DNA from: Pseudothioclava nitratireducens
Lineage (GTDB): Bacteria; Pseudomonadota; Alphaproteobacteria; Rhodobacterales; Rhodobacteraceae
Direction of reading: 5' to 3'
Assembly: GCF_029210495.1 (NCBI RefSeq)
Contig: NZ_JARGDK010000014.1
Coordinates: 1-64,000, forward strand
Length of the DNA stretch: 64,000 bases
Numbering within the stretch: the first letter of the stretch is position 1; each line of letters starts with the position of its first letter. The notes beneath the pieces were generated by a model. The model had not been told where the DNA came from and did no database searches. It saw nothing but the letters and a program-made list of their open reading frames with translations. Below are positions 1-9,799 of this stretch, one piece after another. Made by a program: the position numbers and the translations under genes.

Positions 1-77
1 CGACCATACACCTCGATGGCCACCTGAGATTACACCGAAGACGGCGCTGAATTTACACCACGTCCGTGGACGCTACC
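1..77. mobile_element. Probable end of an insertion sequence interrupting cheD
   Basis: On the minus strand the CheD reading frame is typical up to the residues VLEF and then runs into sequence that looks like no CheD. This flanking DNA carries GGTGTAAATTCAGC and a second GGTGTAA 22 bases further, plus the small palindrome CCACGGACGTGG. Repeated GTGTAAA near the tip is a trait I associate with ends of IS256-family elements, so the transposase would lie left of base 1. The junction is near base 77-80. The family assignment is inference; no transposase codons are visible here. Confidence 0.4.
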
Positions 78-434
78 AAACTCCAGGACAAACGCGGCGT
101 TTTTAGCCCCAATATCCGAGAGACCCTCCATCATCCTTGCGCCTCCAAATACCTTGGCACACAACGCTGTCCGTCGTGCACCTTGTTTAATCAGTTCATT
201 GATCAGGAGCTCCATCGCGTTGACGCCGAAACTAGCACTCTGGATCGCAGAACCGGTATTTTCCGGAAGAAGAAAGTGGTTCATTCCACCAATCCCGCAC
301 TGGGCATCGTAGAGGCAAGTTGCGACGCACGATCCGAGGATCGTGGTGATGGACCGGCCATCCGGTGAGCCCGTGACATACTCACCTTGCGAGATGTGGC
401 GCGGCCTGAGAGCCGCTACATCACCATGTTGCAT
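30..434 (-). CDS. cheD: Chemoreceptor glutamine deamidase CheD, C-terminally truncated
   Basis: CheD deamidates glutamines on chemoreceptors and can bind CheC or CheY-P in other species. The 134-residue product has the catalytic Cys in GSCVATCLYD and the catalytic His in GGMNHFLLP, so the active site is present. Family members are usually about 160-200 residues; here the protein leaves the family pattern after VLEF and ends 15 residues later with an unrelated tail, apparently because an insertion sequence entered the gene. The start overlaps the cheB stop by 14 bases, so translation is coupled. The C-terminal strands that complete the fold are lost, and the protein may be inactive. Confidence 0.8.
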   Translation of the reverse strand: MQHGDVAALRPRHISQGEYVTGSPDGRSITTILGSCVATCLYDAQCGIGGMNHFLLPENTGSAIQSASFGVNAMELLINELIKQGARRTALCAKVFGGARMMEGLSDIGAKNAAFVLEFGSVHGRGVNSAPSSV

Positions 435-1479
435 TTTCGCTGCCTCCGAACGCGCTGACGCGCTTTTTTTGCGAACAGATCGAGAGGACTTCTTCAGCTA
501 TTTCGGAAAGCGGGAGTGCCTTCTCAGCAGCCCCCGTTTCGATCGCAGCCTTGGGCATCCCATATACGACTGACGTCGCCTCGTCCTGAGCGAGACATCG
601 CGCGCCTGCTTTGCGCATAATGCCCATGCCATGTGCGCCATCGCGGCCCATTCCCGTGAGGAGTACGCAAACCGCTCTGCTCGCAATCTCTTTCGCGGAC
701 GCAAACAGTAGGTCTACCGAAGGGCGATGCCCGCTTACCTTTTCCGATGCGCGAAGGTGACAGCGCGGCGGTTGTCCGACATCCAGTTCGAGATGATACT
801 CGCCGCCGGGGGCGAGATAGACATGTCCTGGTAAAAGGGCCGCGCCTTCGGATGCCAAAGTAAGTCGCGGAGCGATACGCGTGTCTAGCCGGCGTGCGAA
901 ACTCTCGAGAAATGTCGGAGGCATGTGCTGAGCGATGAGCGTCGGCGGACAGTTTTGCGGAAAAGAGGCCAGAACAGTCTCCAGTGCATCTACCCCCCCC
1001 GTCGACGAACCGATCAGGACGTAACTGCCGTTCCATTGGAAATGCTCACGCGGCGGGGGCCGGCTCACGCTTTCGCGTATCCGAATGTTTGCGGACGCGG
1101 CAGTAAAAAGCTTATCCGGCAGATCGGCGAACGCAGCCCCGATATCGCCCGATATCGGCTTCCCCACACAATCAACGGCCCCGAGCGACATTGCTTCGAT
1201 GGCGGCTGCTGAGCCGCGATGTGTGAGCGTCGAAATCATGATCACTGGCATCGGTCTGAGGCGCATGATCTTGTCCAGAAACGCGATTCCGTTCATCCGC
1301 GGCATCTCGACATCAAGCGTCAACACATCTGGCAACAGTAGTTTTATCTTCTCGCGTGCTTCATAAGGATCACCGGCTTCGCCCACTACGACGAGGCGCG
1401 GGTCTTGAGCGACACGTGCTCTGATGATCTGTCGAATCGTCGCTGAATCGTCGACGATCAAAACGCGCTTCTGTCGCAT
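421..1479 (-). CDS. cheB: Protein-glutamate methylesterase/glutaminase CheB
   Basis: CheB removes methyl groups from chemoreceptor glutamates and so resets adaptation. The 352-residue product has an N-terminal receiver domain (about residues 4-120, phospho-acceptor Asp56 in TLDVEMP, preceding DD pair at 10-11) and a C-terminal methylesterase domain with the catalytic Ser in LIGSSTGGVDAL (about residue 156), His in IAQHMPP and Asp in LLTGMGRDGAHG. I chose the ATG at 1479 because GGAAGGGGG lies seven bases upstream; a TTG six codons earlier would sit on that ribosome site. It is the middle gene of an mcp-cheB-cheD unit and is activated by CheA, which is not in this window. Confidence 0.95.
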   Translation of the reverse strand: MRQKRVLIVDDSATIRQIIRARVAQDPRLVVVGEAGDPYEAREKIKLLLPDVLTLDVEMPRMNGIAFLDKIMRLRPMPVIMISTLTHRGSAAAIEAMSLGAVDCVGKPISGDIGAAFADLPDKLFTAASANIRIRESVSRPPPREHFQWNGSYVLIGSSTGGVDALETVLASFPQNCPPTLIAQHMPPTFLESFARRLDTRIAPRLTLASEGAALLPGHVYLAPGGEYHLELDVGQPPRCHLRASEKVSGHRPSVDLLFASAKEIASRAVCVLLTGMGRDGAHGMGIMRKAGARCLAQDEATSVVYGMPKAAIETGAAEKALPLSEIAEEVLSICSQKKRVSAFGGSENATW

Positions 1480-1521
1480 GAAAATGCCCCCTTCCAAACT
1501 CTGAAGTTCACACGCATTGGC

Positions 1522-4500
1522 TCAGAAATTCTCCCATTCCTCATCGGTAGGTGCCGACTCCAATGCTGCATTTCCAGTGACGAAAGTCGAAGACGCTGAA
1601 TGTTGGGAAGCCGTAATTGCCGGGGTGATTTTCGTGGCTTTCGGCTCCATCTGATCGAGTGATGCGCTGCGGGTGCGAAATTGTCCGACAGTTGCGCGAA
1701 GCGTCGCGGCACCACGGCTCAACGAGTGGCTTGCGGCGGTGGTCTGTTCGAACATTGCAGCATTCTGCTGCGTTACCTGATCCAGTTGATTCATCGCTGA
1801 ATTGATTTCTTGGAGACCGATCGACTGTTCTTTCGCGCCCGAAGCAATGTCGGAAACACGTTTTGCGACGTCATTGACCGAGTTCAAAATCCCTTCGAGA
1901 GCTTGACCAGCCTCTCCGACGAGATCCACACCGCGCCGGACATGACCAGTCGACGCCGTGATAAGGGCATCGATCTCGCGGGCGGCATCGGAGGAGCGCT
2001 GCGCAAGCGCGCGAACCTCGGAAGCGACGACTGCGAAGCCGCGGCCAGCCTCACCGGCACGGGCAGCCTCGACCCCGGCATTGAGCGCGAGCAGATTGGT
2101 CTGAAAGGCGATTTCGTCGATGACGCCGATAATCTTCGATATCTCCTTGGACGAGTCATCGATTTCGGTCATAGCTTCAACCGCTTGCTTGACGATTTCG
2201 CCCGAAGATTCAGCGCCGCGCCGCGCCAGAACAACCACGCGATCCGCTTCGGCAACACCATCGGCAGAGGAACGAACCGAGGAGGTTAGCTCGTCAAGCG
2301 CAGCCGCTGTTTGCTCAAGCGTGGCGGCCTGTTTTTCTGTCCTCTGGCTCAGATCCTCCGCTGCGCGCGTGATCTCATTGGCCTCTCCGTCGATCTCGAC
2401 CGCATTTCCGATCACGGTTTCCATCGCCGCCGAAAGCTTTTCAAGCGCCAGGTTGAAATCGTCACGCAATTGCATGTGCTCCTCACCGAACCCGTCTTCA
2501 AGGCGCACGCAAAGATCGCCATCGGAGAGCTTATTGAGGCCAACCCGCAGGGCATCGAAAACCATTTGCTGCCGCTCAAGGATCTGATCTGTGCGCTGCT
2601 GCGCATGTGCCAGGTTCGTTTGCGCCTCTGTGACATCATTGGCGATCAGCACCAGCTTCAACATGATATTGTTGCGATCGGGCACAGGGGTGATCGATCC
2701 ATCTGCGATAAGCTGCTGTCCTGTCGAGGATTTGAAGCGGAAACGGCCAATCACCGGGCGGAAAGCCCGAAGTTCAGCTTCATAGTCACCCTTATATCCC
2801 AGCACCTCCACGACATCCTCGAACTTCGCCCCGATGAGCCCGTTGCCATCGATCTGCAAAGCCGCCTCAACATTGTGATTGACACGCCGGATCTGCATTG
2901 CCGGAGACAGCTCGCAGATGATCTGGCGGGCTTCGATGACGTCCAACAGCGCGCGATGCATCCGCAGCGCAGTCACATCACGCCATTCAACAACGAAACC
3001 GATCTGCGCGCCGGTTTCGTCTGTAATCTCACTCACATCAAGGCCAAAGCGCCCATCCCCGACCGCAATATCGGTGTGATAGGGGAGGTTCTTGGGATCG
3101 CGCAAAATCGAACGCGCGCGTTCGGGAAGCTTGTGAAACACATCCATCGACTTGCCGGCAATATTGTCGGAACTCAAATCCGGCGCAATCTTTCGGAACT
3201 CCTCAATCTTTGCATCGAGCAGTTTGAACTGGGCCTTGTTGCAGTGGATGATCCGAAAATCATGATCGACAATCATCATGGCCGCGGAAGATGCATCGAA
3301 TGCGGTCCCCTGCATGACGGACTGGACCATTGTCGCATCCGCGACCGCCAGATCGAAGCGGAGTGTCTCCAGAGCATTGGCGATCTCTCCGATTTCATCC
3401 TTGCGCGCCCCGATCTCAACCGCGTCCTCGCGGTCGCCGCCCGCAATCTTGCGGATTGCGTCGCCGATACGCACAAGCGGCCCGGAGATCGAACGTGCCA
3501 GCGCCCAGGACAGCGCAATCATCAGCAAGATATTCCAGCTGGCGTGGAACGCCATCTCTCCGGCGAGTTTGCGAGCGGGCGCGAAAACCTGCGCCGTCGG
3601 AACCTCGGCGACAAGTGCGAGATCAGCACCGAAAAGCTGCATGGGACGGTAAGCAAGCATGGCCTGCTCCCCCATCGCACCTAACGCCTGCCGCGTCCCC
3701 GCCTCTCCTCTCAGTGCCAGCCCGATCGCTGCGTTCCCATTCAGGTCGACATTTGGGGTCTCAAGCTGCCCCGCACGCACACGACCCTTATTATCGGCGA
3801 TATAGGCTACCCCCTCGCCTGCACCACCCGCGTCAAGGATCTGTGTGATCTGCTGACCCGCCGCACGTATTGCCACGAACCCCAATAGCCGCCCATCCGT
3901 CACGGTAACCGGCATCAGCGCGAAAAGACCGCCTCCCGCGGTCCCATCCGCTACAGAAAACTCGGAAACGTGCAGGGATGGTGCCTCCGCCTCGGATGCG
4001 CTGCGGACAAGCGCCTTAAGCGGCGAGGCGGCGGCGCTCTCCCCCATAAGATCTTGCGCAAACTCTTGGCCTTTGGCCATTGAGTAGAGAACACGACCAT
4101 CGGGTGAGATCAGGAAAAAATCATCATAGCCCCATTGCGCATTTTGAACCACGATGCCGGGGTGAAAGCTGCGATGCTGGATCGAATAATCGTTCACATC
4201 TCCCGAAAATTCGAGCTTGTAGCGTTCTTCCGCAGGGTAAGGATTCTTGGTCTGGAAGGTCTTTTCGAGATAGGCGGGCGCATCGTCCCCCAAACGACGC
4301 CAGGCGGCGCTGAAATCGCGTAGCGCGCGTGCCGTGGCTGCATTGGCCGCCGTTGCCCGCAGATTGGCCTCTACCTGATCGGCCCAATCCTGAATTTGGC
4401 GCGCCTGACCCTGCACAGATTGTTCAAGAGTTTCCGTGCTTTGCACCGCAAGGATCGCGCTGGCCGACCGATAGGCAGATACGCCCATGATCGTCAGCGC

Positions 4501-4569
4501 GAAGATTGAGATCGCCACCAGAATAAGGGGCAGTTTCACACTCAATTTCACATTCGAAAAGAACTTCAT
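1522..4569 (-). CDS. Methyl-accepting chemotaxis protein with HAMP and two PAS domains
   Basis: A 1015-residue chemoreceptor. A first membrane helix (about 13-32) is followed by a periplasmic sensor of about 300 residues, a second helix (about 340-360, [12 protein letters not shown]), a HAMP linker (about 362-415), two PAS-like domains (about 423-540 and 545-660), and the methyl-accepting signalling domain (about 735-985). The signalling hairpin tip reads [20 protein letters not shown]. The protein ends in EEWENF, which fits the xWxxF pentapeptide that tethers CheR and CheB. Start ATG at 4569 has GGAGA eight bases upstream; the open frame extends 25 codons further with no family resemblance. 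The ligand is unknown. cheB lies 42 bases downstream. Confidence 0.93.
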   Translation of the reverse strand: MKFFSNVKLSVKLPLILVAISIFALTIMGVSAYRSASAILAVQSTETLEQSVQGQARQIQDWADQVEANLRATAANAATARALRDFSAAWRRLGDDAPAYLEKTFQTKNPYPAEERYKLEFSGDVNDYSIQHRSFHPGIVVQNAQWGYDDFFLISPDGRVLYSMAKGQEFAQDLMGESAAASPLKALVRSASEAEAPSLHVSEFSVADGTAGGGLFALMPVTVTDGRLLGFVAIRAAGQQITQILDAGGAGEGVAYIADNKGRVRAGQLETPNVDLNGNAAIGLALRGEAGTRQALGAMGEQAMLAYRPMQLFGADLALVAEVPTAQVFAPARKLAGEMAFHASWNILLMIALSWALARSISGPLVRIGDAIRKIAGGDREDAVEIGARKDEIGEIANALETLRFDLAVADATMVQSVMQGTAFDASSAAMMIVDHDFRIIHCNKAQFKLLDAKIEEFRKIAPDLSSDNIAGKSMDVFHKLPERARSILRDPKNLPYHTDIAVGDGRFGLDVSEITDETGAQIGFVVEWRDVTALRMHRALLDVIEARQIICELSPAMQIRRVNHNVEAALQIDGNGLIGAKFEDVVEVLGYKGDYEAELRAFRPVIGRFRFKSSTGQQLIADGSITPVPDRNNIMLKLVLIANDVTEAQTNLAHAQQRTDQILERQQMVFDALRVGLNKLSDGDLCVRLEDGFGEEHMQLRDDFNLALEKLSAAMETVIGNAVEIDGEANEITRAAEDLSQRTEKQAATLEQTAAALDELTSSVRSSADGVAEADRVVVLARRGAESSGEIVKQAVEAMTEIDDSSKEISKIIGVIDEIAFQTNLLALNAGVEAARAGEAGRGFAVVASEVRALAQRSSDAAREIDALITASTGHVRRGVDLVGEAGQALEGILNSVNDVAKRVSDIASGAKEQSIGLQEINSAMNQLDQVTQQNAAMFEQTTAASHSLSRGAATLRATVGQFRTRSASLDQMEPKATKITPAITASQHSASSTFVTGNAALESAPTDEEWENF

Positions 4570-4676
4570 CGGCCAATCTCCGGTCCAGTATCGAGAGGAC
4601 GCGCGCCGGCAACGCCGCGACCCATTGGACCGGACCATGAACAAAAGACCTGAAGATTCGTTTAAGCCAGCCCCGG

Positions 4677-5450
4677 TCAGGGGCGACGCAGCGCCGCAAA
4701 CAGCAGGCCAGCCCGGCGCGCGAATTCCGATGGCATGAGCGCGCTCTGGGCGACGCGCACAGGTTTGGCAGCGGCACGTTTGAGGATGCCGGGCGCGGCA
4801 TGTGTCTGAAGCCAGACCGGCGCGAGCCGTTCGCGGATGTCCACCTCCAGCGCTTTGCGGGCGTCCTCTGCATCGGCAAGCCGCGCAAGCCCCTGCCGGG
4901 CCAGCGCCGACACGGCTTCGGGACGGCCATCAAGCAAAGGCACGCGTCCGCGGGCCTCCAGTTCCGGGATCGCGCAGAGAAACTGGGCAAGCCCCGCAGC
5001 CCAACCCGCTGAACGCATCGCGGGCGCAGCCTCGGTCCCCACACCAAGCCCCTGCGCCGCCGCCATCAGCACCCCGCCCGAGGTCGCATCGATATAGCTC
5101 TCGAAGGCTGTCTGATCCGAGAACGGCTCCGACCAGCAATCCCAGCGGCGCGCCTCGGCGGCCTCAACCAGCAGGGCAACCGGCACACCGTCCGCAATCG
5201 CAGCCTCAAGCGCCGGGCCGATTTCATGCGGGATCTGGCCGCGCTCCAGCGCGTCGATCCACCATTGCAGCCGCATCTCGGCGACCATCGGCTCGGCCGA
5301 GGCCCAAGGGGCGCGCGCGATCTCAACGTTATAGGCGGCGACCGCAAAGAGAACCGGTCGCACCGGCGCGGGCGCGGCCATGATCGCGGCAAAGCGCATG
5401 GGGTCCGCGCGCTGCACCCGTTCCGCCGCGATCCGGTCGTCCGGCGTCAT
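4677..5450 (-). CDS. Squalene/phytoene synthase-fold protein, NDUFAF6-like
   Basis: The 257-residue product has the all-helical head-to-head prenyl synthase fold, recognised from the segment around [16 protein letters not shown] and [15 protein letters not shown]. The Asp-rich metal-binding motifs (DxxxD) of real squalene or phytoene synthases are not visible where expected, as in the mitochondrial complex I assembly factor NDUFAF6, which belongs to this superfamily. A catalytic carotenoid or squalene enzyme is therefore less likely, and a respiratory-complex assembly role is an inference from the family. The start overlaps the cimA stop by four bases (ATGA), so the two are translationally coupled. 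Confidence 0.75.
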   Translation of the reverse strand: MTPDDRIAAERVQRADPMRFAAIMAAPAPVRPVLFAVAAYNVEIARAPWASAEPMVAEMRLQWWIDALERGQIPHEIGPALEAAIADGVPVALLVEAAEARRWDCWSEPFSDQTAFESYIDATSGGVLMAAAQGLGVGTEAAPAMRSAGWAAGLAQFLCAIPELEARGRVPLLDGRPEAVSALARQGLARLADAEDARKALEVDIRERLAPVWLQTHAAPGILKRAAAKPVRVAQSALMPSEFARRAGLLFAALRRP

Positions 5451-7069
5451 TCCGCAGGCGCCCCGTCGCGCAGAAGCTTCCAGTAGACCGCCTCAAGCAG
5501 CGCCTCAAAGGACGCGTCCACGATATTCGCGGACACCCCCACGGTCGACCAACGCTGGCCTTTGCCGTCCTCGCTGTCGATGATGACGCGGGTCACGGCC
5601 TCGGTGCCGCCTTGGGTGATGCGCACCCGGAAATCCACGAGCTTCATGTCGTCGATATAGGCCTGATAGGGGCCGAGATCCTTGGCCAGCGCCTTGGAGA
5701 GCGCGTTGACCGGGCCGCGGTCGCAGCCATGCTCGTCGAAGCTCTCCGAGACAGACAGCTTCTTCTCGCCGCCGATCTTGACGACGACCACGGCCTCCGA
5801 GGAATTGACCATCTTGTCGTAGCGGTTCTTGCGGCGCTCCACGGTGACGCGGTAGCGCTTCACCTCGAAGAAGTTCGGCATGAGCCCAAGCTCACGCCGC
5901 GCGACCAGTTCAAAGCTCGCCTGCGCGCCGTCATAGGCATAGCCCTCATCCTCGCGGCGCTTGATCTCATCGAGGATACCGGCCAGACGCGGGTCCTTGG
6001 GATCGACCTCGATCCCCATGCCCGACAGCCGCGCGCGCAGGTTCGACTGCCCCGCCTGATTGGACATCGGAATGAGCCGCGCGTTGCCGACCAGAACGGG
6101 GTCGATATGCTCGTAAGTCGAGGGGTCCTTCAGGATCGCGCTGGCATGCAGCCCGGCCTTATGCGCAAAGGCGGAGGCGCCGACATAAGGCGCGCTGCGC
6201 AGCGGCACGCGGTTCAGGATATCGTCGAGCTTGCGCGAAAGTTTCGTCATGCCCGCCAGCGCGGCCTCGGTGATGCCGGTCTCGAATTGCGAGCGGAACG
6301 GCTCCTTGAGGAGCAGCGTCGGGATCAGCGTGGTGAGGTTGGCATTGCCGCAACGCTCCCCCAGACCGTTCAGCGTGCCCTGGATCTGGCGCACGCCCGC
6401 CTCGACCGCCGCAAGGCTCGCCGCGACCGCATTGCCGGTGTCGTCGTGGCAATGGATCCCCAGCCGATCACCGGGTATGCCCGCCTCGATCACAGCGCGC
6501 GTGATCCCGGCCACCTCATTGGGCAGCGTGCCGCCATTGGTATCGCAGAGCACCACCCACCGCGCGCCCGCCTCATAGGCTGCCAGCACGCATTGCAGCG
6601 CATAAGGCGCGTTCGACTTGTAGCCGTCGAAGAAATGCTCGGCATCGAACAGCGCCTCGCGGCCCTGGGCGACCATATGGGCGACGCTCGCGCGGATGTT
6701 TTCGAGGTTTTCGTCAAGCGTGATCCCAAGTGCGGTGGTCACGTGATAATCATGCGTCTTGCCCACCAGACAGACCGCCGGCGTGCCGGCATTCATCACG
6801 CCCGCGAGCACATCGTCATTGGCCGCCGAGCGCCCTGCCCGCTTGGTCATGCCAAAGGCGGTGAAGGTCGCCTGCGTGTCCGGACGGGCGGCGAAGAACT
6901 CGGAATCCGTGGGGTTCGCACCCGGCCAGCCGCCCTCGATATAGTCGATCCCGATGGCGTCGAGCGCCTCGGCGATGGCGATCTTTTCGGGGACCGAGAA
7001 TTGCACGCCCTGCGTCTGCTGCCCGTCACGCAGCGTGGTGTCATAAAGGTATAGACGGTCGCGCGTCAT
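5447..7069 (-). CDS. cimA: (R)-citramalate synthase
   Basis: Condenses pyruvate and acetyl-CoA to citramalate, the threonine-independent entry into isoleucine synthesis. The 540-residue protein opens with YDTTLRDGQQTQG, the metal- and substrate-binding signature of the isopropylmalate synthase-like TIM barrel, followed by GGWPGANP; the HxH metal pair is in GIHCHDDTGNA. The last 150 or so residues form the LeuA-type regulatory domain, which usually mediates isoleucine feedback. The long form with FxxxxxPGANP fits CimA rather than LeuA. The ATG at 7069 shares one base with the cysS stop (TGATG); open frame upstream of it lies inside cysS and is not family-like. Confidence 0.92.
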   Translation of the reverse strand: MTRDRLYLYDTTLRDGQQTQGVQFSVPEKIAIAEALDAIGIDYIEGGWPGANPTDSEFFAARPDTQATFTAFGMTKRAGRSAANDDVLAGVMNAGTPAVCLVGKTHDYHVTTALGITLDENLENIRASVAHMVAQGREALFDAEHFFDGYKSNAPYALQCVLAAYEAGARWVVLCDTNGGTLPNEVAGITRAVIEAGIPGDRLGIHCHDDTGNAVAASLAAVEAGVRQIQGTLNGLGERCGNANLTTLIPTLLLKEPFRSQFETGITEAALAGMTKLSRKLDDILNRVPLRSAPYVGASAFAHKAGLHASAILKDPSTYEHIDPVLVGNARLIPMSNQAGQSNLRARLSGMGIEVDPKDPRLAGILDEIKRREDEGYAYDGAQASFELVARRELGLMPNFFEVKRYRVTVERRKNRYDKMVNSSEAVVVVKIGGEKKLSVSESFDEHGCDRGPVNALSKALAKDLGPYQAYIDDMKLVDFRVRITQGGTEAVTRVIIDSEDGKGQRWSTVGVSANIVDASFEALLEAVYWKLLRDGAPAE

Positions 7070-8466
7070 CACAGGCCCTCCAGCTTGGAGGAATCGAAGC
7101 CCGCTCCGGGCACGAGTTCCACGCCCGCCTTCGACATACGCACCTCGACGCCTGCCTCGATCAGCGCGGATTTGAGCGCATCGACGGGGGCGAAGTCCTT
7201 GGTTTCCATGGCGGTGGCACGGAGCGCGGCAAGTTTGGCCGCGAGACTCGAAAGGTCTGCCTCGGGCGCTTGAGCCCAATCGCCCATCCCATCTTCCAGA
7301 AGCCCCAGCATCGCCGCCGAAGCCTTGAGAGTGGCCGGGTCTTTAATCCCGTGCAAAACCGCAATGGCCCCGGCGGTATTCAGGTCATCCGCCAACGCCG
7401 CGATGACCTCGGGCGCCACGGTGCCCGGCTCAACCCCCGCCGTCATCGCACGCCACTTGCGCAGCGTCGCCTCCGCCTGACGCGCCTTCTCGGCCGTCCA
7501 GTCCATCGGCTTGCCGTAATGCGTCTGCAAGAAGACGAACCGGATCACCTCACCGGGGATACCCGGCTCGCCATCATGGCCATCAAGCAGATCGCGCACG
7601 GTGAAGAAATTGCCCAGGCTCTTGGACATCTTCTTGCCCTCGACCTGAAGCATCTCATTGTGCAGCCAGTAGCGGGCAAAGCCACCCTCGGGATGGGCAC
7701 AGCAGCTTTGCGCGATTTCGTTCTCGTGATGCGGGAATTGCAGGTCGATCCCGCCCGCATGAATGTCGAAAGACGCGCCCAAGAGTTCATAGCTCATCGC
7801 CGAACACTCGATATGCCAGCCCGGCCGCCCGCGGCCCCACGGGCTGTCCCAGCCCGGCAGCCCCGCATCAGAGGGCTTCCAGAGCACGAAATCCATCGGG
7901 TCTTCCTTGAAGGGGGCGACCTCGACCCGCGCGCCCGCGATCATGTCATCGACCGAGCGCCCCGACAGAGCGCCATACTCCTTGTAGGAGCGGACGCGGA
8001 ACAGCACATGGCCGTCCTTGGCATAGGCATGGCCCTTGGCGATCAGATCCTCGATCATGGCGATCATCGCGCCAATGAAATCCGTTGCGCGCGGCTCATG
8101 ATCGGGGCGCAACGCGCCAAGCGCGTCCATATCCGCGTGATACCAACCGATCGTCTCTTCGGTTCGCTCGCGGATCAGCTCCTCCAGCGTGCCCGGTGCC
8201 CCCGCCTCTTTGCGGGCAAGGGCCGTCGCGTTGATCTTGTCGTCCACATCGGTGAAATTGCGCACGTAAGTAACGTGATCCGGGCCATAAACATGGCGCA
8301 GGAGCCGGTAGAGCACGTCGAACACCACCACAGGTCGCGCGTTGCCCAGATGCGCCCGGTCATAGACGGTCGGCCCACACAGATACATCCGCACATTGGC
8401 GGGATCGAGCGGCACGAACTCCTCGAGCTTCCGGGTCTTCGAGTTACGCAAATGGATCTGGGTCAT
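7069..8466 (-). CDS. cysS: Cysteine--tRNA ligase
   Basis: Charges tRNA-Cys. The 465-residue class I synthetase shows the zinc-ligand region [10 protein letters not shown], the HIGH-type signature as HLGN, the second zinc site around WHIECSAM and [10 protein letters not shown], and KMSKS in [11 protein letters not shown]. Length and motif spacing match bacterial CysS. It is the first gene of a tightly coupled cysS-cimA-NDUFAF6-like unit, with stop-start overlaps at both junctions. The pairing of cysS and cimA is presumably an operon of convenience; no shared reaction is evident. Confidence 0.97.
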   Translation of the reverse strand: MTQIHLRNSKTRKLEEFVPLDPANVRMYLCGPTVYDRAHLGNARPVVVFDVLYRLLRHVYGPDHVTYVRNFTDVDDKINATALARKEAGAPGTLEELIRERTEETIGWYHADMDALGALRPDHEPRATDFIGAMIAMIEDLIAKGHAYAKDGHVLFRVRSYKEYGALSGRSVDDMIAGARVEVAPFKEDPMDFVLWKPSDAGLPGWDSPWGRGRPGWHIECSAMSYELLGASFDIHAGGIDLQFPHHENEIAQSCCAHPEGGFARYWLHNEMLQVEGKKMSKSLGNFFTVRDLLDGHDGEPGIPGEVIRFVFLQTHYGKPMDWTAEKARQAEATLRKWRAMTAGVEPGTVAPEVIAALADDLNTAGAIAVLHGIKDPATLKASAAMLGLLEDGMGDWAQAPEADLSSLAAKLAALRATAMETKDFAPVDALKSALIEAGVEVRMSKAGVELVPGAGFDSSKLEGL

Positions 8467-8628
8467 GGGTCCCTCGCAGGTGGTCCCGGCGGGGCTTATC
8501 AGCTTCGAGTAGGGTTTGGAAACTCGGAAACGGCCCGCCTGAGAAAACTCAGCAGATGTGGATGGTAATCTGGGTGCGGATCGTGGTCATGGCGCCTTGA
8601 TAGCGTGGCCTGCGCGCCTTGCCAAGCG

Positions 8629-9423
8629 TCAGGCCGCGCGGTCGGCGGCAACGGGTTGGAAGGGCCGGATTTCGACCGATTTTCCTTCGAAGACACAGAA
8701 GGAATTTGGCGGCACTTCGATCCAATCGACCTCATTCGCCTCCAGGGGTTCAGAGACGACCGCCCGCCCCCGCCGCGTGTCCGACCAGCGATGGTAGAGC
8801 GAGGGCGCCTGATCGTCCGAAGCATAGCGCACGGCATAGAGCCGCTGCCCATCCGAAAACGCCGCCGTCAGCCGCATATGGGGCGTGGTGCCGCGCGCGC
8901 GGCTGAGCGCCTCAAACCGCGCGGTGGCACGTTCCAGCGCGCATTGCGGATCGGCCTCGAGCCCCATGTCGAGCGCGACAAGAAACAGCGCCTCGGAATC
9001 CGTGGCGCCCAGACGACGCGGATAAAGACCATCCGGGATCATCATCTCGGCATCGCGCCGGAAGGCCTCATAGCCGCCGACCTGCCCGTTATGCATGAAG
9101 GACCAGTTCCCATGCACGAATGGATGGCAGTTATTGCGGCTCGTCGCAGTGCCCGTCGAGGCGCGCACATGGGCGAGGAACAGATGCGATTTCACCGTGG
9201 CCGTGAGCGAGCGCAGGTTCGGGTCGGACCAGGCGGGCATTACATCGCGGTAAAGTCCCGGCTCGCGCTTCTCGCCATACCACGCAACCCCGAAGCCATC
9301 GGCATTGATTGCCGTGTGGCATTGCGTGGCGCATTGCGACTGATGGATCAGCGAGTGGCCGGGACGGCTCACGATCTCATCGAGAAATATCTCTTGCCCG
9401 ATATAGGCGGCCCAGCGGCACAT
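8629..9423 (-). CDS. Class II glutamine amidotransferase (YafJ/EgtC-like)
   Basis: The 264-residue protein begins MCRWAAYIG, so after removal of Met the N-terminal Cys2 would be the nucleophile of a class II (Ntn) glutamine amidotransferase. Further family marks are NADGFGVAWYG, LAHVRASTGT and the NCHPFVHGNWSFMHNGQV segment that forms the glutamine pocket. There is no synthase domain, so the partner or substrate of the released ammonia is unknown; gamma-glutamyl hydrolase activity as in EgtC/DUG3 is possible, but no ergothioneine genes are nearby. It stands alone, 162 bases from cysS, and that interval holds nothing I can name. Confidence 0.85.
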   Translation of the reverse strand: MCRWAAYIGQEIFLDEIVSRPGHSLIHQSQCATQCHTAINADGFGVAWYGEKREPGLYRDVMPAWSDPNLRSLTATVKSHLFLAHVRASTGTATSRNNCHPFVHGNWSFMHNGQVGGYEAFRRDAEMMIPDGLYPRRLGATDSEALFLVALDMGLEADPQCALERATARFEALSRARGTTPHMRLTAAFSDGQRLYAVRYASDDQAPSLYHRWSDTRRGRAVVSEPLEANEVDWIEVPPNSFCVFEGKSVEIRPFQPVAADRAA

Positions 9424-9505
9424 TTTCCGACCCTTGGCGGTTAACCCGCACTTTGAAATTCCTGCCCCGCAAGGATGCTAGCACATCCTCGCGGGAAAGA
9501 GGAGA

Positions 9506-9799
9506 TCAGGCATTTTCCTCGACAATCACGAGGTCACGCTCGGACGCACCCTTGGCGAAAGAGAGCGCCTCTTGATAGGCGGGCGAGTTGTAGCAATCGA
9601 CCGCCGCCTGCATCGAGGGAAAGCGCGTGACGACGTGGCGAGCGCGCTCGGCCCCCTCGAGCGTGTGATAAGGCGTGGCGCGTGCAAGGAAAACCCCGCC
9701 GTGATCGGCAATCGCCTGCGTGGCGCGCTTGGCATATTCGCCGTAACGCTCGGGGTCGGTCACATGCACATGGGCAATCCAAAGAGCGGTGGGCATCAT
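9506..9799 (-). CDS. DUF1330 family protein
   Basis: A 97-residue ferredoxin-like (dimeric alpha-beta barrel type) protein of the DUF1330 family, recognised from [26 protein letters not shown] and the late block [10 protein letters not shown]. No enzymatic role is established for the family. The start region reads ATGATG; both codons have the AGGAG ribosome site, and the second would share one base with the alaS stop (TGATG). Either way it is translationally coupled to alaS and was probably read from the alaS promoter. Confidence 0.85.
   Translation of the reverse strand: MMPTALWIAHVHVTDPERYGEYAKRATQAIADHGGVFLARATPYHTLEGAERARHVVTRFPSMQAAVDCYNSPAYQEALSFAKGASERDLVIVEENA

Noticed and set aside
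4677-5450. Reading the NDUFAF6-like gene as phytoene synthase (crtB)
   Set aside because: The Asp-rich catalytic motifs are not seen and no carotenoid genes adjoin.
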